Below are positions 1 through 11,449 of a stretch of 64,000 nucleotides of DNA, in pieces. Origin of the DNA: Ariolimax columbianus (taxonomy: Eukaryota > Mollusca > Gastropoda > Stylommatophora > Arionidae). The stretch covers positions 123,763,468-123,827,467 of the forward strand of contig JAVGWX010000003.1 of NCBI GenBank assembly GCA_036924085.1, written 5' to 3'. The notes beneath the pieces were generated by a model. The model saw only the letters and a program-made list of their open reading frames with translations. It made no database searches and was not told where the DNA came from. A program made the translations under genes and the position numbers. The number at the start of each line of letters is the position of its first letter. Within the stretch, counting starts at the first letter, position 1.

Positions 1-595
1 AATCTGTAACCTGTGTTATCTCCATTCTTCTCGATAATGTCTTGCCACTGACCAAAGGTAGCTCTGAACGAGAGAGTGAGGTTGACACATTTGCCAACCT
101 TGCTTACTTTAATCGAAATCACAACGCATTACACAAATTTCAGCAAAACAGCAACTGGAAAATATTGCCCACGCGGCTGAACAGAGAGTGGTTTTTATCA
201 CACTAGATGGACGAATAGAGTGTAGACTATATGCATACATATAATAGTGTTTAATTAGACGTACTAAATTGAAGTGTTCCTGCGGGATAAAATGGTTGAA
301 AAAGTTAAGTCTATACACTATTTATAGATATTTACAGGGATTTTTTAAAACTGTCGCATGTTCTCAAGGTGAGTGATGCCAATGAAGATGGACCAAACAA
401 TGTGTGTACTTGTAGAATATATTTCGCTAAGTGAGGTGACGAGTCGCTACTGTTGAGTCCCAAAACGTTGAATATAATCGTATTCTCAATGTGTAATTTG
501 AGCACATAAGGCAGGTGTAAATATTATGATCATTTTTAAAGGAGATGTGAGGAGGAAAAGGTTTAGAATTCATGTTCTAATCTAAACTTCTTCTT
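1..595. other. No gene recognised (left edge)
   Basis: I see no recognisable coding sequence, RNA gene or repeat family here. The stretch is moderately AT-rich, with only short chance open frames. It adjoins the 3' side of the minus-strand LINE that starts near 596 and may include that element's 3' UTR. Confidence 0.4.
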
Positions 596-639
596 CGATC
601 AACTGATGGTATGCTTCTAGTTCGTTGTGGTTCATGAAG

Positions 640-1440
640 GAGACTGTGCGTTTCAGGTCTTCGCCGGTCCACCAACGCTTTTCGAGCATGTTCGTTCATC
701 CAGGCGAGACTGTATCGCTTTGGTCTGCATAGATAGGGCATTCTTGCAGAATATGTTCTGGTGTTTGCTTAGATGCTCCCCAATCACACGTGGCAGTGTC
801 TGTAAGATCCATTCTGTGGAGGTGGGCCTTGAGTCTACAGTGTCCCGTTCTGAGTCTGAAGATCTTTGTCTGCACATCTCTGCCAAGTTTGTCTATACTG
901 TCAGTTTCTGGCTTATATTCTTTGTCCTGTTCTCTACATTCTGTCCTCGTGAATCGTTTGATGAGTGTCTTTGCTTCTTTATAACTCTGCAGGTGGGGAA
1001 TCTGCTTGCAGTCACTTCCGGCTTTTGCGATCTCATCTGCTTTCTCGTTTCCGGGGATCCCACAGTGGGCTGGAATCCATTGTAGGACTAATTCTGTTTT
1101 TTGAGACAGCAATCCTATGTTGTATTTTATTTCATGTGAGAGTCTATCTTGTTTCTGGCTTGAGATGGCTTGGATAACATTCCTTGAGTCTATCTTGTTT
1201 CTGGCTTGAGATGGCTTGGAGAACATTCCTTGAGTCTATTAGAATGACAGTTTCCCTTGTATTTATGTTTTGGCTGATAAGAATCTGAGCTGCTGCATGA
1301 ACAGCTATTGTTTTAGCACGTAAATTAGTACAAGTCTCTCCTGCTGGTAAGGAGGGATTTTAGATGTAGATTCTACTGCCTCACCTTTTATCGCTCACCG
1401 AGGCAGATCCATCTGTGTATACATATGTTCAAGAGTTACT
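640..1440 (-). pseudogene. LINE RNase H domain, C-terminal end
   Basis: The minus strand reads YTDGSAS near 1410 (first catalytic Asp). Further on come WIPAHCGIPGNEKADEIAK near 1060 and a tail with FRLRTGHCRLKAHLHRM and TPEHILQECPIY. The H and D of the PAHCGIPGNEKAD block are the late catalytic residues of this family. A 46-bp duplication (1141-1232) interrupts the domain upstream of the PAHCG block. The domain closes the element at its 3' side. Confidence 0.85.
1141..1232. repeat. 46-bp direct duplication inside LINE RNase H
   Basis: Two adjacent near-identical 46-bp units begin at 1141 and 1187 with AGTCTATCTTG. They differ at very few positions. The period is not a multiple of three, so the duplication shifts the RNase H frame. 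It is a young lesion relative to the element. Confidence 0.8.
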
Positions 1441-2224
1441 AGGGTACTGTCTCTTGAGCTCCTGTAGAACGTGGATTTTTTGCTCTGTTGCCGATTGCTC
1501 GCTTTTCTTCGATAACTCTGGAACCTCCAAAATTATTTTAGATCGGTCCTGGCTCCGTGTCCAGGGGTCTGGAATGGGTGCTTCTCACTTTTTGGTTTCA
1601 GCTTCAAGGACGTCTGCGTGTTTTCTGTGGATGTATTTAGCCAGATGGTTTAGGCTTTTCCTTAGTAGTCTGTTTTTGGTTCTCTATTGGAACTTCTGGT
1701 GCAGAGGATTTTCAGGTAACCTCTTTAGTTTTTTCAAACTGAGTAAGGGATTTATATTTTCTCCTTAATTCAAGGGGGCTCAATATTTCCTGTTTTTCCC
1801 AGCTCTGTAATTGGAGTTCTTTTCAGTGCCCCAAAGGTAATTCTGAGACCCATAGTTTCCTGTGTTTGTTTTGGCCGCTGTTGACCAAATGCTAGAGGTA
1901 TATTCCATGATTTGTTTAATTGCACCAGAGAAGACTTGCTTAAGGATTTATTTGTTGGCCCCCCACGATGTACCAGCCAGTCAATTTTTTCATCACTGAG
2001 AGAATTGTAATGGTTCATGTCTGGATTGCCTCTATATTTGACTTCCAGATAAGTCTCGAGTCAAATGTGACTCCAAGGAATGTGGGTGTGTCCAACTGAG
2101 GTATTTGTTGGTTTTCTTTCTTTATTGTAATTGTTTCCTTTTGGGGGGAGAGTGAAAAGAGAGTTGTGGAGGTTTTGGTTTGGTTTATTTTCAGTCCTCA
2201 CTCTTTTGACCAGTTCTCCATCTT

Positions 2225-2693
2225 CTCTACTATCTTTTGGAGCAAGTATGAGGTTGCATGTTCTGTGGCTGTCCATACAGCAAAGTCATCTGCGTGTAAG
2301 CTGTTGGATACATGCTGATGTCAGAACTTAGTGATATCGTTTACATATATCAAGAAGAGAGTAGGCGCTATTACACTTCCTTGTGGCACTCCCTCTCTGT
2401 CTGACTGACTTGCTGGTATTGTTGTTCAATTTAATCCTGGCAGATCTTTGGTAGAGGTAACTTTTAATCCATGAGAACATATTGTTGGTAACTCCTGCTT
2501 GGAGAATTTTCAGTTGTATGCCTTCTCTCCAGACAGTGTCGAAGGCACAGGAGAGATCAAAGAAGATGGCTGGGACTTTCTTTTTCTCTTGAAAGGCGTT
2601 TCCTATATCATGTGTTAGATATGTAAATTGGTCCTCTGTGCTTATGTGCTGCTTGTATCCTGTTTGAGTTGAGGCGAGTAGCGTGTTGGTCAC
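2225..2693 (-). pseudogene. LINE reverse transcriptase palm fragment
   Basis: On the minus strand the residues before motif A resemble the RT fingers-palm of I-type LINEs (TEDQFTYLTHDIGNAFQEKK). Motif A is FFDLSCAFDTVWR. About 110 residues later, in another frame, comes LHADDFAVWTATEHAT, with the catalytic pair as ADD. The region between (SARIKLNN then RQRGSAT) matches the strand before motif B, which is itself damaged. Stops near 2328 and frameshifts on both sides show the copy is dead. Confidence 0.8.
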
Positions 2694-3568
2694 AAGATAT
2701 CAGGTGAGTCTTTTATTTATCACTTTCCATCAGTTTCCTCACACAGCTGAGGAGACTGATGGGCCTATAGTTTTTAAGGATCGTGTTTGTCTTTTCCTGG
2801 TTTAGGAATAGGCTGAATGTAGGCCTCCTTCCAGTGTGTCGGAACAGTACTCTCATGTCAGCTTTGGTTAAATATTCTAAGGAGCAACCTCTTCCTTATG
2901 GAACCAAGGTGCTTAAGGAATTCATTAGTGATACCATCTGCTTTTCTCTCCTTTAATTTCTTAATATCGTCATCTAGCTCCTGTAGGGTGAACTTCACTG
3001 TCATGCACTCTGTTGGAGTGCCTGTGCCACGGTCTCTTTGGAGAGCTCTGATCTGTGTTCTTACTTCTTTAACTCTATCTCTTGAAACTTACGTCTTACT
3101 TTCTTGACTAATAAGTTCTGGCCATAAGGTCTGCTGCCGCCTTGCACGTCACACGGCCTACGGTTGTATGTAACACGGTTTTCGATCACTCTGTCTTGTC
3201 ACAGCTTAAGGTTTTGGTGAGATTCCACAGTCTTGTAGTATCTTTTCCAGGTCTAAAGAGCTGGTTAGTTTGTGCCAGTTTTCTCTCTTTATGTAGGCTG
3301 CCTTTGCTTTGTTGTGCAAGATTGGAGTTTCGTCTGTTAGGTTCGTCTCCGTGATTTCTCCGCGCGTATTAATTTCGCCTTGCAGCTCTTCCAGTTTTTG
3401 GGTCCAGAAGGGTTGGTAGTCTTTTCGGATATTTTTATTGACAGCGTCAAGAACGCACATATTGAAGATTTGAAGTTTAGGGTTTAGGCTTTTAAGCCCG
3501 GTTTTGATTTTCAACAGACAACTGTCAATCTGCGATATAAATTGGTTCCAAATACCTTTCCTATAGTT

Positions 3569-4234
3569 TCATCTAGGGAGTGGGTTACACTTTGGGGTAT
3601 CTTTTGTTCCTGCTATGGTAATTATTATTGGTCTATGGTCGCAGTCTCCCAGTTTTTGACAAATACTTCGACTCGAGACCTTTTCTATCTCTTCTGTAAC
3701 CATGGCGAGATCCGGATTACTTGTTTCCCTCCAGTACCTGGAGTAGTATGTGTGTGTGTCGTCAGGTTTGTTTACCATGACTAGGCTGTTTGTTATGATA
3801 AAGTCTTCCACCTCCTCTCCCTTGGCATTCAGGTCTGTGTACCCCGAACTAGGAGAATTACTGTTTAAGTCCCCGATAATCATCCAGTCGTGCGTCCCCG
3901 GTATATTCTCCAGGTGTATATGTTTGTCTGGTGGAGAATATAAATAACATATTGTGAGGTCTCCATCCAAGGTTCTCAAGCCAATGTGCTCTGTGTCATG
4001 TAGCTTGGATCTCTGTACTTCCCAGGCCGGGTACTTGTTCCTGATGACAGCCAGGACTCTTCCTTTTGAACGACCTTCTCTGTCAAGTCGGAAGAACTCA
4101 TACATTGTTATCGAGAATCTGTGATCGCTGATGAGGCATGTCTCCTGTATACAACACACATCGATTTCTTGCACTTTCGTGAACTTTTCTAATTCCAGTT
4201 TCTTAAGTCTCACCCCCTCGGCATTCCACTGCAT
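3569..4234 (-). pseudogene. LINE apurinic-like endonuclease domain (EN)
   Basis: This 221-residue open stretch is the EN domain that nicks target DNA for target-primed reverse transcription. It opens with MQWNAEG, the usual start of such domains. CIQET around residues 28-32 supplies the metal-binding Glu. GDLNS is at 121-125, NPDLA at 173-177, and DCDHRPI at 197-203 stands where GSDHxPI is usual. The frame here is uninterrupted, making it the best preserved part of this copy, but the RT and RNase H that follow are broken, so the element is a pseudogene overall. Confidence 0.85.
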
Positions 4235-4244
4235 AATTGTCCAT

Positions 4245-5600
4245 TAAACTCTAATCTAAACAATCGTTGAAGTGACAGCCACCTAGATCGCTTATAATTT
4301 GAAAACAAGAAAGAGGTGAATCTTGTCAACAATTACTTCCTCTTGCAATAATGCAATTTCTTATGTTGATAAGAAAAAAAAATTTGCCAGTGTAATCGTA
4401 TTTTTATTTCTTGTTCCAAGCTTTTATTTAACCTGGCATGACCGTTGCCCGTTTGCGTGGACTTCTATTTCTCCTAATTTAACTAACCTCACCATAACCT
4501 AGATAGCTGAAATTGTGTACACAGACTCTGAGTCTATTTATCTTCAGTCCACTTGGGTCGTTAGATGTCGTGGGAAGGCATGGCCTCCTTTGTTGCATTT
4601 ATTTTTGACAGGCGAAAATCCGCTGCGATTTGCAGTTTCCAAACGTTAGTTTGGCTGTCTCTGAAATGTACGATTTCCTTTTTTTTCTTGAGACTCGTGG
4701 TAATGGAAGCGTAAATTAGAGCAAGGTAGAACAGCATCCTGTTAGGGGCCTTTTTGCGACATATTCTCTGTGGGCCGAGTTCCCTAGAATAATTTTAGTA
4801 GATTTTTAACATGAATGTTGCCAGAGCAGCGGTCGTTAAGCATACTCTTAATTTCCAACTGCTAGAGATTTTTAACACGGATTTTCGATATCACTTCTTA
4901 GAGATCAGGGTAAATGTTTCCCAATTGATCCAGGTGAAAAAATTCGTCTCAACCGTGATTTGAACCTCGCGATCGCCAGCCCCCGTGGCGAACACATTAC
5001 CTTGAGATCACTGGATGTCCGCCCCCCCCCCCCCCCTTCCCCCGACTCTGAGAACGACCTGTTAATCTATTAAAATTACACTCTTGTATAACCCCCCCCC
5101 CCCCTTTTCACCCATAAAAACAAAGTTTAAAAAAAACCAAAATAAACAAGCCTTAGTATAAAATTAAGCATGTACCACATAGTCAAAAAACAAAATATTG
5201 ACTTGTTTATGTCATTCAGTCTCAGAAATGTCGATACTCTAAAAAACCTTGACCGGATATTGCACACTGCTCAGTGCAGTTTGCCATTTTGATGAGAAAA
5301 CTACCATAAATAAGCGCAATGCCATTTAGTAACTGTTTTACTTTAATTTTATATCATAATAATATAGTCTATATTAGGTAGTTTTAATAATTGTGTGTAT
5401 TGCTCATAATAATGAATATGTGTAGTTACTTACATGTTATTATTTGATATAATTTTTAGTTTGAAATTCTGAAATTATCTGGCCTAGTAACGTTGTGTGT
5501 TGCGTGTCCTGAGACAGGTTGTGGGGAGACGTATTGTTTTAGTCATCATCCCATGTCCTCAGCTTTTAGAACATTCAATATTGACTCGAGGAGCTACATT
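4245..5600. other. No gene recognised; FAM174 upstream region with poly-C runs
   Basis: I found no coding sequence here. Two homopolymer C runs lie at 5022-5036 and 5092-5104, followed by AT-rich DNA. The last few hundred bases before 5613 should hold the FAM174 promoter and 5' UTR. I see no TATA box or obvious splice acceptor that would fix the transcription start. Confidence 0.4.
5022..5104. repeat. Paired poly-C homopolymer runs
   Basis: Runs of about 15 and 13 cytosines are separated by about 55 bp. They are simple repeats and could form i-motif or G-quadruplex-like structures (G on the minus strand), which is inference only. Assembly length at such runs is unreliable. Confidence 0.8.
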
Positions 5601-5612
5601 CAATAAATCATT

Positions 5613-6109
5613 ATGAATCCATATACATTTTATTCAAGTGAACTCAAACGTTCAGTGTTTCTGACTGTATATTCCACATGTGCAATATCCATATTTGTAT
5701 CACAAGTGTTTGCTGGAGCAGAAAATGATGCCATGATAAAACGTAATAATGGTGAAACTGAATTTGATATAATTCAGAAGCGAGACGCGATCGTGGCAGG
5801 CAATGATTCTACTAGTAAAAGTTCTGTTGGTGTAATCGACATTAGTAAAGTTATTCCTGATGTCCCCGGTGGGACTACAACTACCACATCAACGAGTACG
5901 ACGACTACCCCAGGTCCAGTGAAAATTAATTGCACCATTGAAGTGAATGCAAATAACAAAACATTGTGTCCAAAATCAGAAGATGATGATTACGTTAATT
6001 CACTCATAAAGCAAATGAGTAACAACAAAGATATGCTCTTGCGAACATTGTATGTGACTTTGGGTGTCACTGGCGTTGTTGTGGTCTGCTTTGTCACCAG
6101 AGCAATTTG
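5613..6109 (+). CDS. FAM174: FAM174-family membrane protein, coding exon 1
   Basis: This exon encodes residues 1-165 and the first two bases of codon 166. The chosen ATG (5613) is the first in frame and is followed by a hydrophobic leader (VFLTVYSTCAISIFVSQVFA), a likely signal peptide. Next come a low-complexity Thr-rich ectodomain (TTTTTSTSTTTTPGP around residues 88-104), two possible N-glycosylation sites (NCTIE, NNKTLC) and a transmembrane segment starting around LYVTLGVTGVVVVCFV. The donor is GTAAGC at 6110. Joined to 8136-8283 it gives a 214-residue single-pass protein. The membrane-proximal LRTLYV block, the basic stop-transfer segment and the acidic tail fit the FAM174 (DUF1180) family. 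The A or B type is not resolved. Family members are linked to the Golgi and plasma membrane, but their mechanism is poorly known. Confidence 0.88.
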
Positions 6110-6280
6110 GTAAGCAATTTTTGTATTATTAATTAATATTAAATTATTATCTTTAAGTACTTTGTCAACTTCAGTTTTACTTTAGAGTACATTTTCTGGT
6201 ATAAATTGAGGAATGTTCTCTTATGTTTAATTTGTATTTAAATACCATTCATTATCATAATTAAGAGGCGAGGTCACTGG

Positions 6281-6525
6281 GTCTGAAAATACAGGAACAA
6301 AACCATCAAAACGCAGGTTTTGAAAATAAATAGAAAAAATACTATAAATAGGTCTACAACTAAAATAAACACAATGACAATTAACAATGATAGAATTGCC
6401 CGTGAGAGACAGCAGACACCCTCTTTCCCAATGTGTAATTTTTCATGTATCTTGGTAGCAATATATAGACATATTAGAAGGTACAGAAATGATATGTTAA
6501 GAATATAGAAGGCGAGAGGAACTTT
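6281..6525 (+). repeat. Inverted-repeat arm 1 in FAM174 intron
   Basis: The reverse complement of this arm matches 7248-7453 over about 200 bp, clearly above 80 percent by eye. Shared blocks include CTTCTATATTCTTAACATA, AGAGGGTGTCTGCTGTCTC and TTGTTAATTGTCATTGTGTT. Arm 1 carries about 45 bp that arm 2 lacks. The pair with its 720-bp spacer could be a foldback element or two inverted copies of one short repeat. Confidence 0.8.
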
Positions 6526-7247
6526 CATTCAATTATCATTAATTAGCCGTAGCCTGTTTTGCAATCTTATCAATGGCAATCAAAAAAAGTTGAAACTACC
6601 ACCAAATTGAAAATCTTTAACAAGGAAGATTAGAAAGGCACTTATGAAAAGGTAACAAAATCATGCACTGGATAGGCCATGCATTACAGTCAACAGAAAC
6701 CAGTTAGCATTACAAGACAGTTTTAGTTCTGGTAGGATGAAAATCAGATGACAGCAACACTCATAGAATAGTAAGCTGGATGCCCAGTGGTATCAAGACG
6801 TGAGCAGAAATGACTCATGTCGTGTATTTGTTGATGACCTATGCTCCGTAAGGAATGTTTAGGTTTTTTTTATTTATATTTGGGCTAAGCTGTTTAGTTT
6901 TTGATTGATTGGTTGATATTTGGGTTAAGCTGTTTAATTTAAAAATATAATTGTGGTCATGGTCAAATTCAAATTGTGCAGTAATTCAAGTTTATGATAT
7001 AGACTGTAATTTTAAAGTTTTGTTCGGGAAATTAAAGGTATAAGCACAATTACAAATTATGTTCTATTCCATGACGTGTAAACATGAAATATATGTTGCC
7101 AAAAATCCAAACCAAAGACCTTCACCAGCAGTCAGTTGTCTCTATCAGTGCAATCACACATTTCAAATCTGATCGGCGGCAGGAGTAATAGCAAACACAA
7201 GCCTGTGGAAGAATAAGCAAACAGTCTGAAGAATTTAAAGTATTCAG

Positions 7248-7453
7248 CACAGCTCCTCTCACCTTCTATATTCTTAACATAACATTATTTTCTGTACCTA
7301 CAAATATGTCTATAGACTATTGCTATCAAGATACATAAAAAATTACATATTTTGAAGTTTTGAAAGAGGGTGTCTGCTGTCTCCCACAGACAATTATATC
7401 GTTGTTAATTGTCATTGTGTTTCAAAACTTGCGTTTTGTTCCTGTATTGGCAG
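7248..7453 (-). repeat. Inverted-repeat arm 2 in FAM174 intron
   Basis: This is the partner of 6281-6525 in opposite orientation. It ends at GTTTTGTTCCTGTATTGGCAG. Overlapping its outer end, 7448-7465 is identical over 18 bp to the end of the FAM174 coding exon (8268-8285). Confidence 0.8.
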
Positions 7454-8135
7454 AAAGAAATAGGTTCTCACGATATTTCTGTCTTCATTTCTTATTTTGT
7501 CTATCATATTTTCGTAGACATTTCATACATAATTTTCCTTTTTGCTTCTTCAGTATCAGAGTTAAAAAACTGTTTATCAGTTGTCACTTTACTGTCAACA
7601 ATGGGAAAATAGATTAGTGACAGCAGAGTTAAACTGTTTCCTTTCTATCTACACCATTCCACACAACACTAGTTTACATGCTTCTCGCTGATGTTCTGTC
7701 CTGTTTTTCTTATTTCTGCTAGCTCTAGAATTCCTATCTTAATTTTTTATAAAATATCTTAGGACCTAAGACTTAGGTCAAAATCCGCCAACATTTGATG
7801 TTGCTATATTAGTTGCATGTCTATTCCGTAGCTCTTTAACATTTCCAGTCGGTAATCCATTGAGATCAGGCTATTTAAGCTTCTTTAGCAGTAGTACTAG
7901 TAGTAAGTTACTGCTTGTCTACATAGTAGGCACTGTTACATTGGTGCCATTTTGCCAGTGGATTTTTCTGGATAAACCCTTATTTCACCCTGTTTGTGGA
8001 CCTCACAAGGTAAGATTAAAGGAAACAACAGAAATGGAACTATATGAAAGATAATTTTGAAGGATGCAGCCCTTTGTTCTCTAGGATTCAGTTTTAACAA
8101 TTTTTTACCACAAGATGATTTATTTATATTGACAG

Positions 8136-8283
8136 GTTGAGACGTACACGAACTAAGGCTAGAAAATATCGCATTATTGCACAGAATGGAGATCAGAGAG
8201 ATGTGGAGATGGAACCTCTTGGAGATGGCAATGATGACGATGATGATTACACTGTATTCGAGGTGAATGGCAGAAAGAAATAG
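8136..8283 (+). CDS. FAM174: FAM174-family membrane protein, coding exon 2 (C-terminus)
   Basis: The acceptor TTGACAG precedes 8136. The phase-2 junction completes a Trp codon and continues LRRTRTKARKYRII, then DVEMEPLGDGNDDDDDYTVF and EVNGRKK to TAG at 8281-8283. This is the cytosolic tail expected for FAM174: a basic stretch after the membrane, a conserved MEPL block, then an acidic DDDDD-x-TVF end. The stop codon is followed immediately by GTAAGT, so the exon appears to end exactly at the stop and the 3' UTR is probably spliced on. Confidence 0.88.
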
Positions 8284-9382
8284 GTAAGTTTGCTACTTGA
8301 TTTGTAAATCTGTTATAATACTGTCATTGTTTCATTGCTCTTTTGAAACATGTTAAAACTCTTGGTTGCTGTTTATGTGTGTTCTGAAAGAAGAATGAAT
8401 GAATTAATTTTCTAAATATCATTTGCCGAGTGGTCTTCCGCGTTATTTGTGTATGACAAGGATAAGAATAACATCACTGCCTCACATAGAACATGTCGTA
8501 AGAGGCGACTAACCGTATGGCATGGCATAAAACCGGCCATGGTTAAGTGGTTTGTTTAGAGCAGCATAGATGGCACCTAACAGGCTGCGAGTCTTCTTTG
8601 CTCTAGTGTTTAAGTGTATTAAGATGGATTCACACATCGTTAAACCACCCTCTGTAAACGCATGTCCCAATGCAGCAGAGTATTAAGCTGCTCGAGCCTA
8701 ACCTGCTAAGTAGGAAACCCTTATCCTGGCTTCATCCGAATCATACTAGGGCTGGGACCTGCTCAGGGGCATCTGCCCCTGTAGAAGTACAGGTTGACTA
8801 AGAAGAACAAACAACATATAGTTTTGGTTATTAAAAAAAAAAATTTGTTAGTGCAACTTGTTTCCCCAAGATGGAGTGCATTGTACATGTTTTGCACCTT
8901 ACTTCCAACTTCAGCACCATTTTTTTGAATGGGGTTTGGCTTTCCATGGGGACATTACCATGCTGAATCTGAAAAGATGCCTGTTGGAGTTGTGAGCTGG
9001 GCGACTACAACTTTTTTACACAGCTCTTCAATCTCATAGTTTTATTATTGCTTGTGATTAAATGCATTTGTTCATCTTGTGCAGTGTGTTTAACTTATGT
9101 CAGTTCTTTCTCTTGCTAACATATTGTTCATTAATGTTATCTACTTGTCTTACTTTCTGGCATCTTTTTTCCCTGTGATTTAGAACTTCTTCCAGATCAG
9201 TATATTTTGTTATTTGATGCTTAACTGGACACTAAAGTGAGACTTGTGATAACACACGAAGAGGGACAGAATACATACAAATTATTCTTACATAATGAAA
9301 GAAATGTTTAGTGACAGATCAGATGCAAATGTGATTTTGTAAAAAGTTATTGACTTTAAATAAATGTTTTGATATTTTTCAG
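8284..9382 (+). other. Probable FAM174 3'UTR intron
   Basis: GTAAGTT directly follows the stop codon, and a pyrimidine-rich GATATTTTTCAG ends at 9382. The intron contains a SINE (8424-8815). Only transcript data can confirm splicing. The alternative is a contiguous 3' UTR. Confidence 0.5.
8424..8815 (+). mobile_element. tRNA-derived SINE (core GTCGTAAGAGGCGACTAA)
   Basis: The left end has an A-box-like TTTGCCGAGTGGTCT, but the B box is lost. The core GTCGTAAGAGGCGACTAA is shared in weaker form with 17665 and 28620. A second block (ATGGCACCTAACAGGCTGCG then TTTGCTCTAGTG) matches the SINE at 24790-24830. The element therefore combines two modules found separately elsewhere in the window. It lies in the putative FAM174 3'UTR intron. 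Confidence 0.65.
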
Positions 9383-9855
9383 AAGTTCAACTGTAAAATG
9401 ACTACAGTCCTGATCTGAGTGTGCACATTGTCTAGGATGTCTTCAGATATCTCATTGAACTATCTGGAATTAGAATATTTACACAACCACACATTGTATT
9501 GTTCGTGTATAAAAAAAAAAGTACCACATTTTTTTGTTTTTACTCCTGTCTTCTATTTTGAGATTTTAGAGTTTTCCCTAAATGTGGTGTAGTGTGTGGC
9601 CAATGTTTTTAATATTACAAATGCTCTTTGTCTGGTCTTTTTCATGATTCTGTGACCCTTTACTTTTGTACTTTGTCTGTAAGATTCAGTATTAACATTC
9701 TTTGAGAGTATGTTTTGATGTATGTAAACCGGAATTGAACTTATAATCTGATTTGTGACTCGTACCTTATCTTATGTCATGGATTACTGTTGTTTCTGTG
9801 CTGTTTTCAAATTCAGCTGTTTTTCCATGCAATAAACTATCTATATTCGGAAGGA
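9383..9855 (+). other. Probable FAM174 3'UTR terminal exon
   Basis: This stretch follows a good acceptor, has no coding frame and is AT-rich. It contains the polyadenylation hexamer AATAAA at 9831-9836. Cleavage is expected 10-30 bp downstream. Confidence 0.5.
9831..9836 (+). promoter_or_regulatory. Polyadenylation signal AATAAA for FAM174
   Basis: This canonical hexamer in GCAATAAACTATC lies about 1.5 kb downstream of the FAM174 stop, or about 450 bp after splicing of the 3'UTR intron. AT-rich DNA contains many chance hexamers, so position is the main argument. Confidence 0.5.
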
Positions 9856-9859
9856 CTAG

Positions 9860-10910
9860 TTAAACCGTAAAAGATTGAAGTACAGTTTTATGTAAGAGCA
9901 AACACAGACATAAAGCAGCGGTTTAACTTTTTCCAAGCCAGCCTAATTTTGCACATTTGCGTCTTACAATCCACAGCAAGTACAGTGTGTCAAATATTTT
10001 TTTTCTCCAAATAAATTATAAAACTAAAATAACGATCTTAAGACACATAATTAAAACTATTTATGACACGTGGTATTCATAATAAAAATATATTTTAGCA
10101 TGAAGCGTTTAATATTAACACAGAGTTGTGGATACTGCATAATTTTTACGCACGACATAATCAATAAACATTACCACTTGTGCTGTTGGCTGTTTAAAAA
10201 TCAGGCATATTGAATATCCACGTGGAATCAAGATGTTTGACCGTTGGATTGATCAAATAACTTTTTTCTTGGACCCCTAATTGCATCGTGCAGAATGCCA
10301 TCATTTTAGAATTTAAAGGAATGTTCAAATTTTTACCTAATGGAAATAATCACAGTAAACTAAAGCCTGCACATGCACCACATAGTCACCCATTTGTACG
10401 TCGCTCTAAATACGTAAACGTTTGCTGTAAACTAAATAGTGAAACATCGATGTGCAATACCAGATAACGAATTGGATGGAACTAATGATTTCGTGCCGGC
10501 ATTGCTTATGGGAACAGACTGAAAATGGTTAACCAAGTCAAGTAAGGCTCACGTATTTATTTGTTATCATTGAAAACTGCATTTTAACCTGGTTTATTAA
10601 TTCAACATTGCAGCTTTTCTTTCTTTCTCTCTCTCTTTTTTTTTTTTTTTTTTATTGTATCATGCAATCACTTGGTCCATTTTAATTTGTTGTATTTTTC
10701 AGTATCATTGGTATATTGTCCAGTATCTTCCCTCTTTGTCATGCTGTCTCGTTATCCATCATTTAGATTTTTCACTCGTGCTGTTTGTTCTAAAGAAAAA
10801 TAGGACTTTTATTTCAAATGTGGGCAGCACACTTTCTTGAGCCATTAGCATACTTCACATAGTTATTTACTTTCTTGATTGTCCATAGGATTTTTGGGTT
10901 TAAAATTGTT
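9860..10910. other. No gene recognised; AT-rich with poly-T run
   Basis: This is AT-rich sequence without a recognisable coding frame. A pyrimidine stretch (CTTTCT repeats then a long T run) lies near 10615-10655. Confidence 0.4.
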
Positions 10911-10914
10911 TGAC

Positions 10915-11445
10915 TCATGTAGCATATCCTTTGCAGAACGTTGCTCCCATCACAGCCCGTCTGAAAGAAACTTGATCTCCTGCCAAATCTCCAGCCTGCT
11001 CCAGAGCCATGCCCAAGCATTCCTTGACATCTTGGTGCCGTCGCCTTCTTGATTAGCCTCTTGCCCGGCACCATACCTTCCATCGTCTTTTGATGTGGCC
11101 AAAATATTTCAATTTTTTGTTCATGATCGAATTTATTGTCCTCTATACCACACTTTTGTCGAATGTCTGCATTGTTCATTTTCTTTGGTCCTTGTTATTC
11201 GGAGGATTATTTCATAACATTTAGACTCAACAGAATTGATTCACTTCCTTGATATTTGGGCAACTGTCCATGTTTCACAGCTGTATGCTGCCACTGGAAA
11301 AACACAGGTTCTCAAAATTTTCACTTTTGTCAGAATGCTAAATTCTGCCACAATTTCCTCAGATTGTGTAACCACCGTATTGAAATTGCCAATCTCCTGT
11401 TTTCCTTTGAGCAGTTGCCATTGTATGACTAGGCAAGTGTAATTG
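10915..11445 (-). pseudogene. LINE RT C-terminal fragment
   Basis: Across frames the minus strand reads VFPVAAYSCETWTVAQ (the usual YGCETWT block), then ILRITRTKK. GHIKRR-like and EGMVPGKR blocks follow, then DVKECLGMALEQAG and SFRRAV before the end. This order is the thumb and C-terminus of RTE/L1-like LINEs that end with a GMxLEQAGxLAxDRxxFRRAV motif. Several frameshifts and stops are present, and the palm is missing. Confidence 0.7.
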
Positions 11446-11449
11446 CAAT

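Larger units (their letters stand above)
596..4243 (-). mobile_element. Decayed I-clade-like non-LTR retrotransposon (EN-RT-RNase H)
   Basis: Read on the minus strand, this is one LINE second ORF in the expected order. An AP-type endonuclease lies at about 4234-3569, the RT around 3100-1800, and an RNase H domain at about 1440-640. The RT palm shows motif A (DLSCAFDTVWR) and motif C (HADDFAVW). The RNase H shows YTDGSA and WIPAHCGIPGNEKAD. An RNase H domain after the RT is characteristic of the I group of LINEs. The frame is broken by several stops and frameshifts, and no ORF1 is visible upstream of 4243, so the copy is 5'-truncated and dead. It lies upstream of and antisense to the FAM174 gene. 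Clade assignment within the RNase H-bearing LINEs is tentative. Confidence 0.85.
6110..8135 (+). other. FAM174 intron 1
   Basis: The intron is about 2.0 kb, with GTAAGC donor and ACAG acceptor. It is AT-rich. Its main content is a large imperfect inverted repeat (arms 6281-6525 and 7248-7453). I found no LINE coding sequence in it. Confidence 0.8.
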
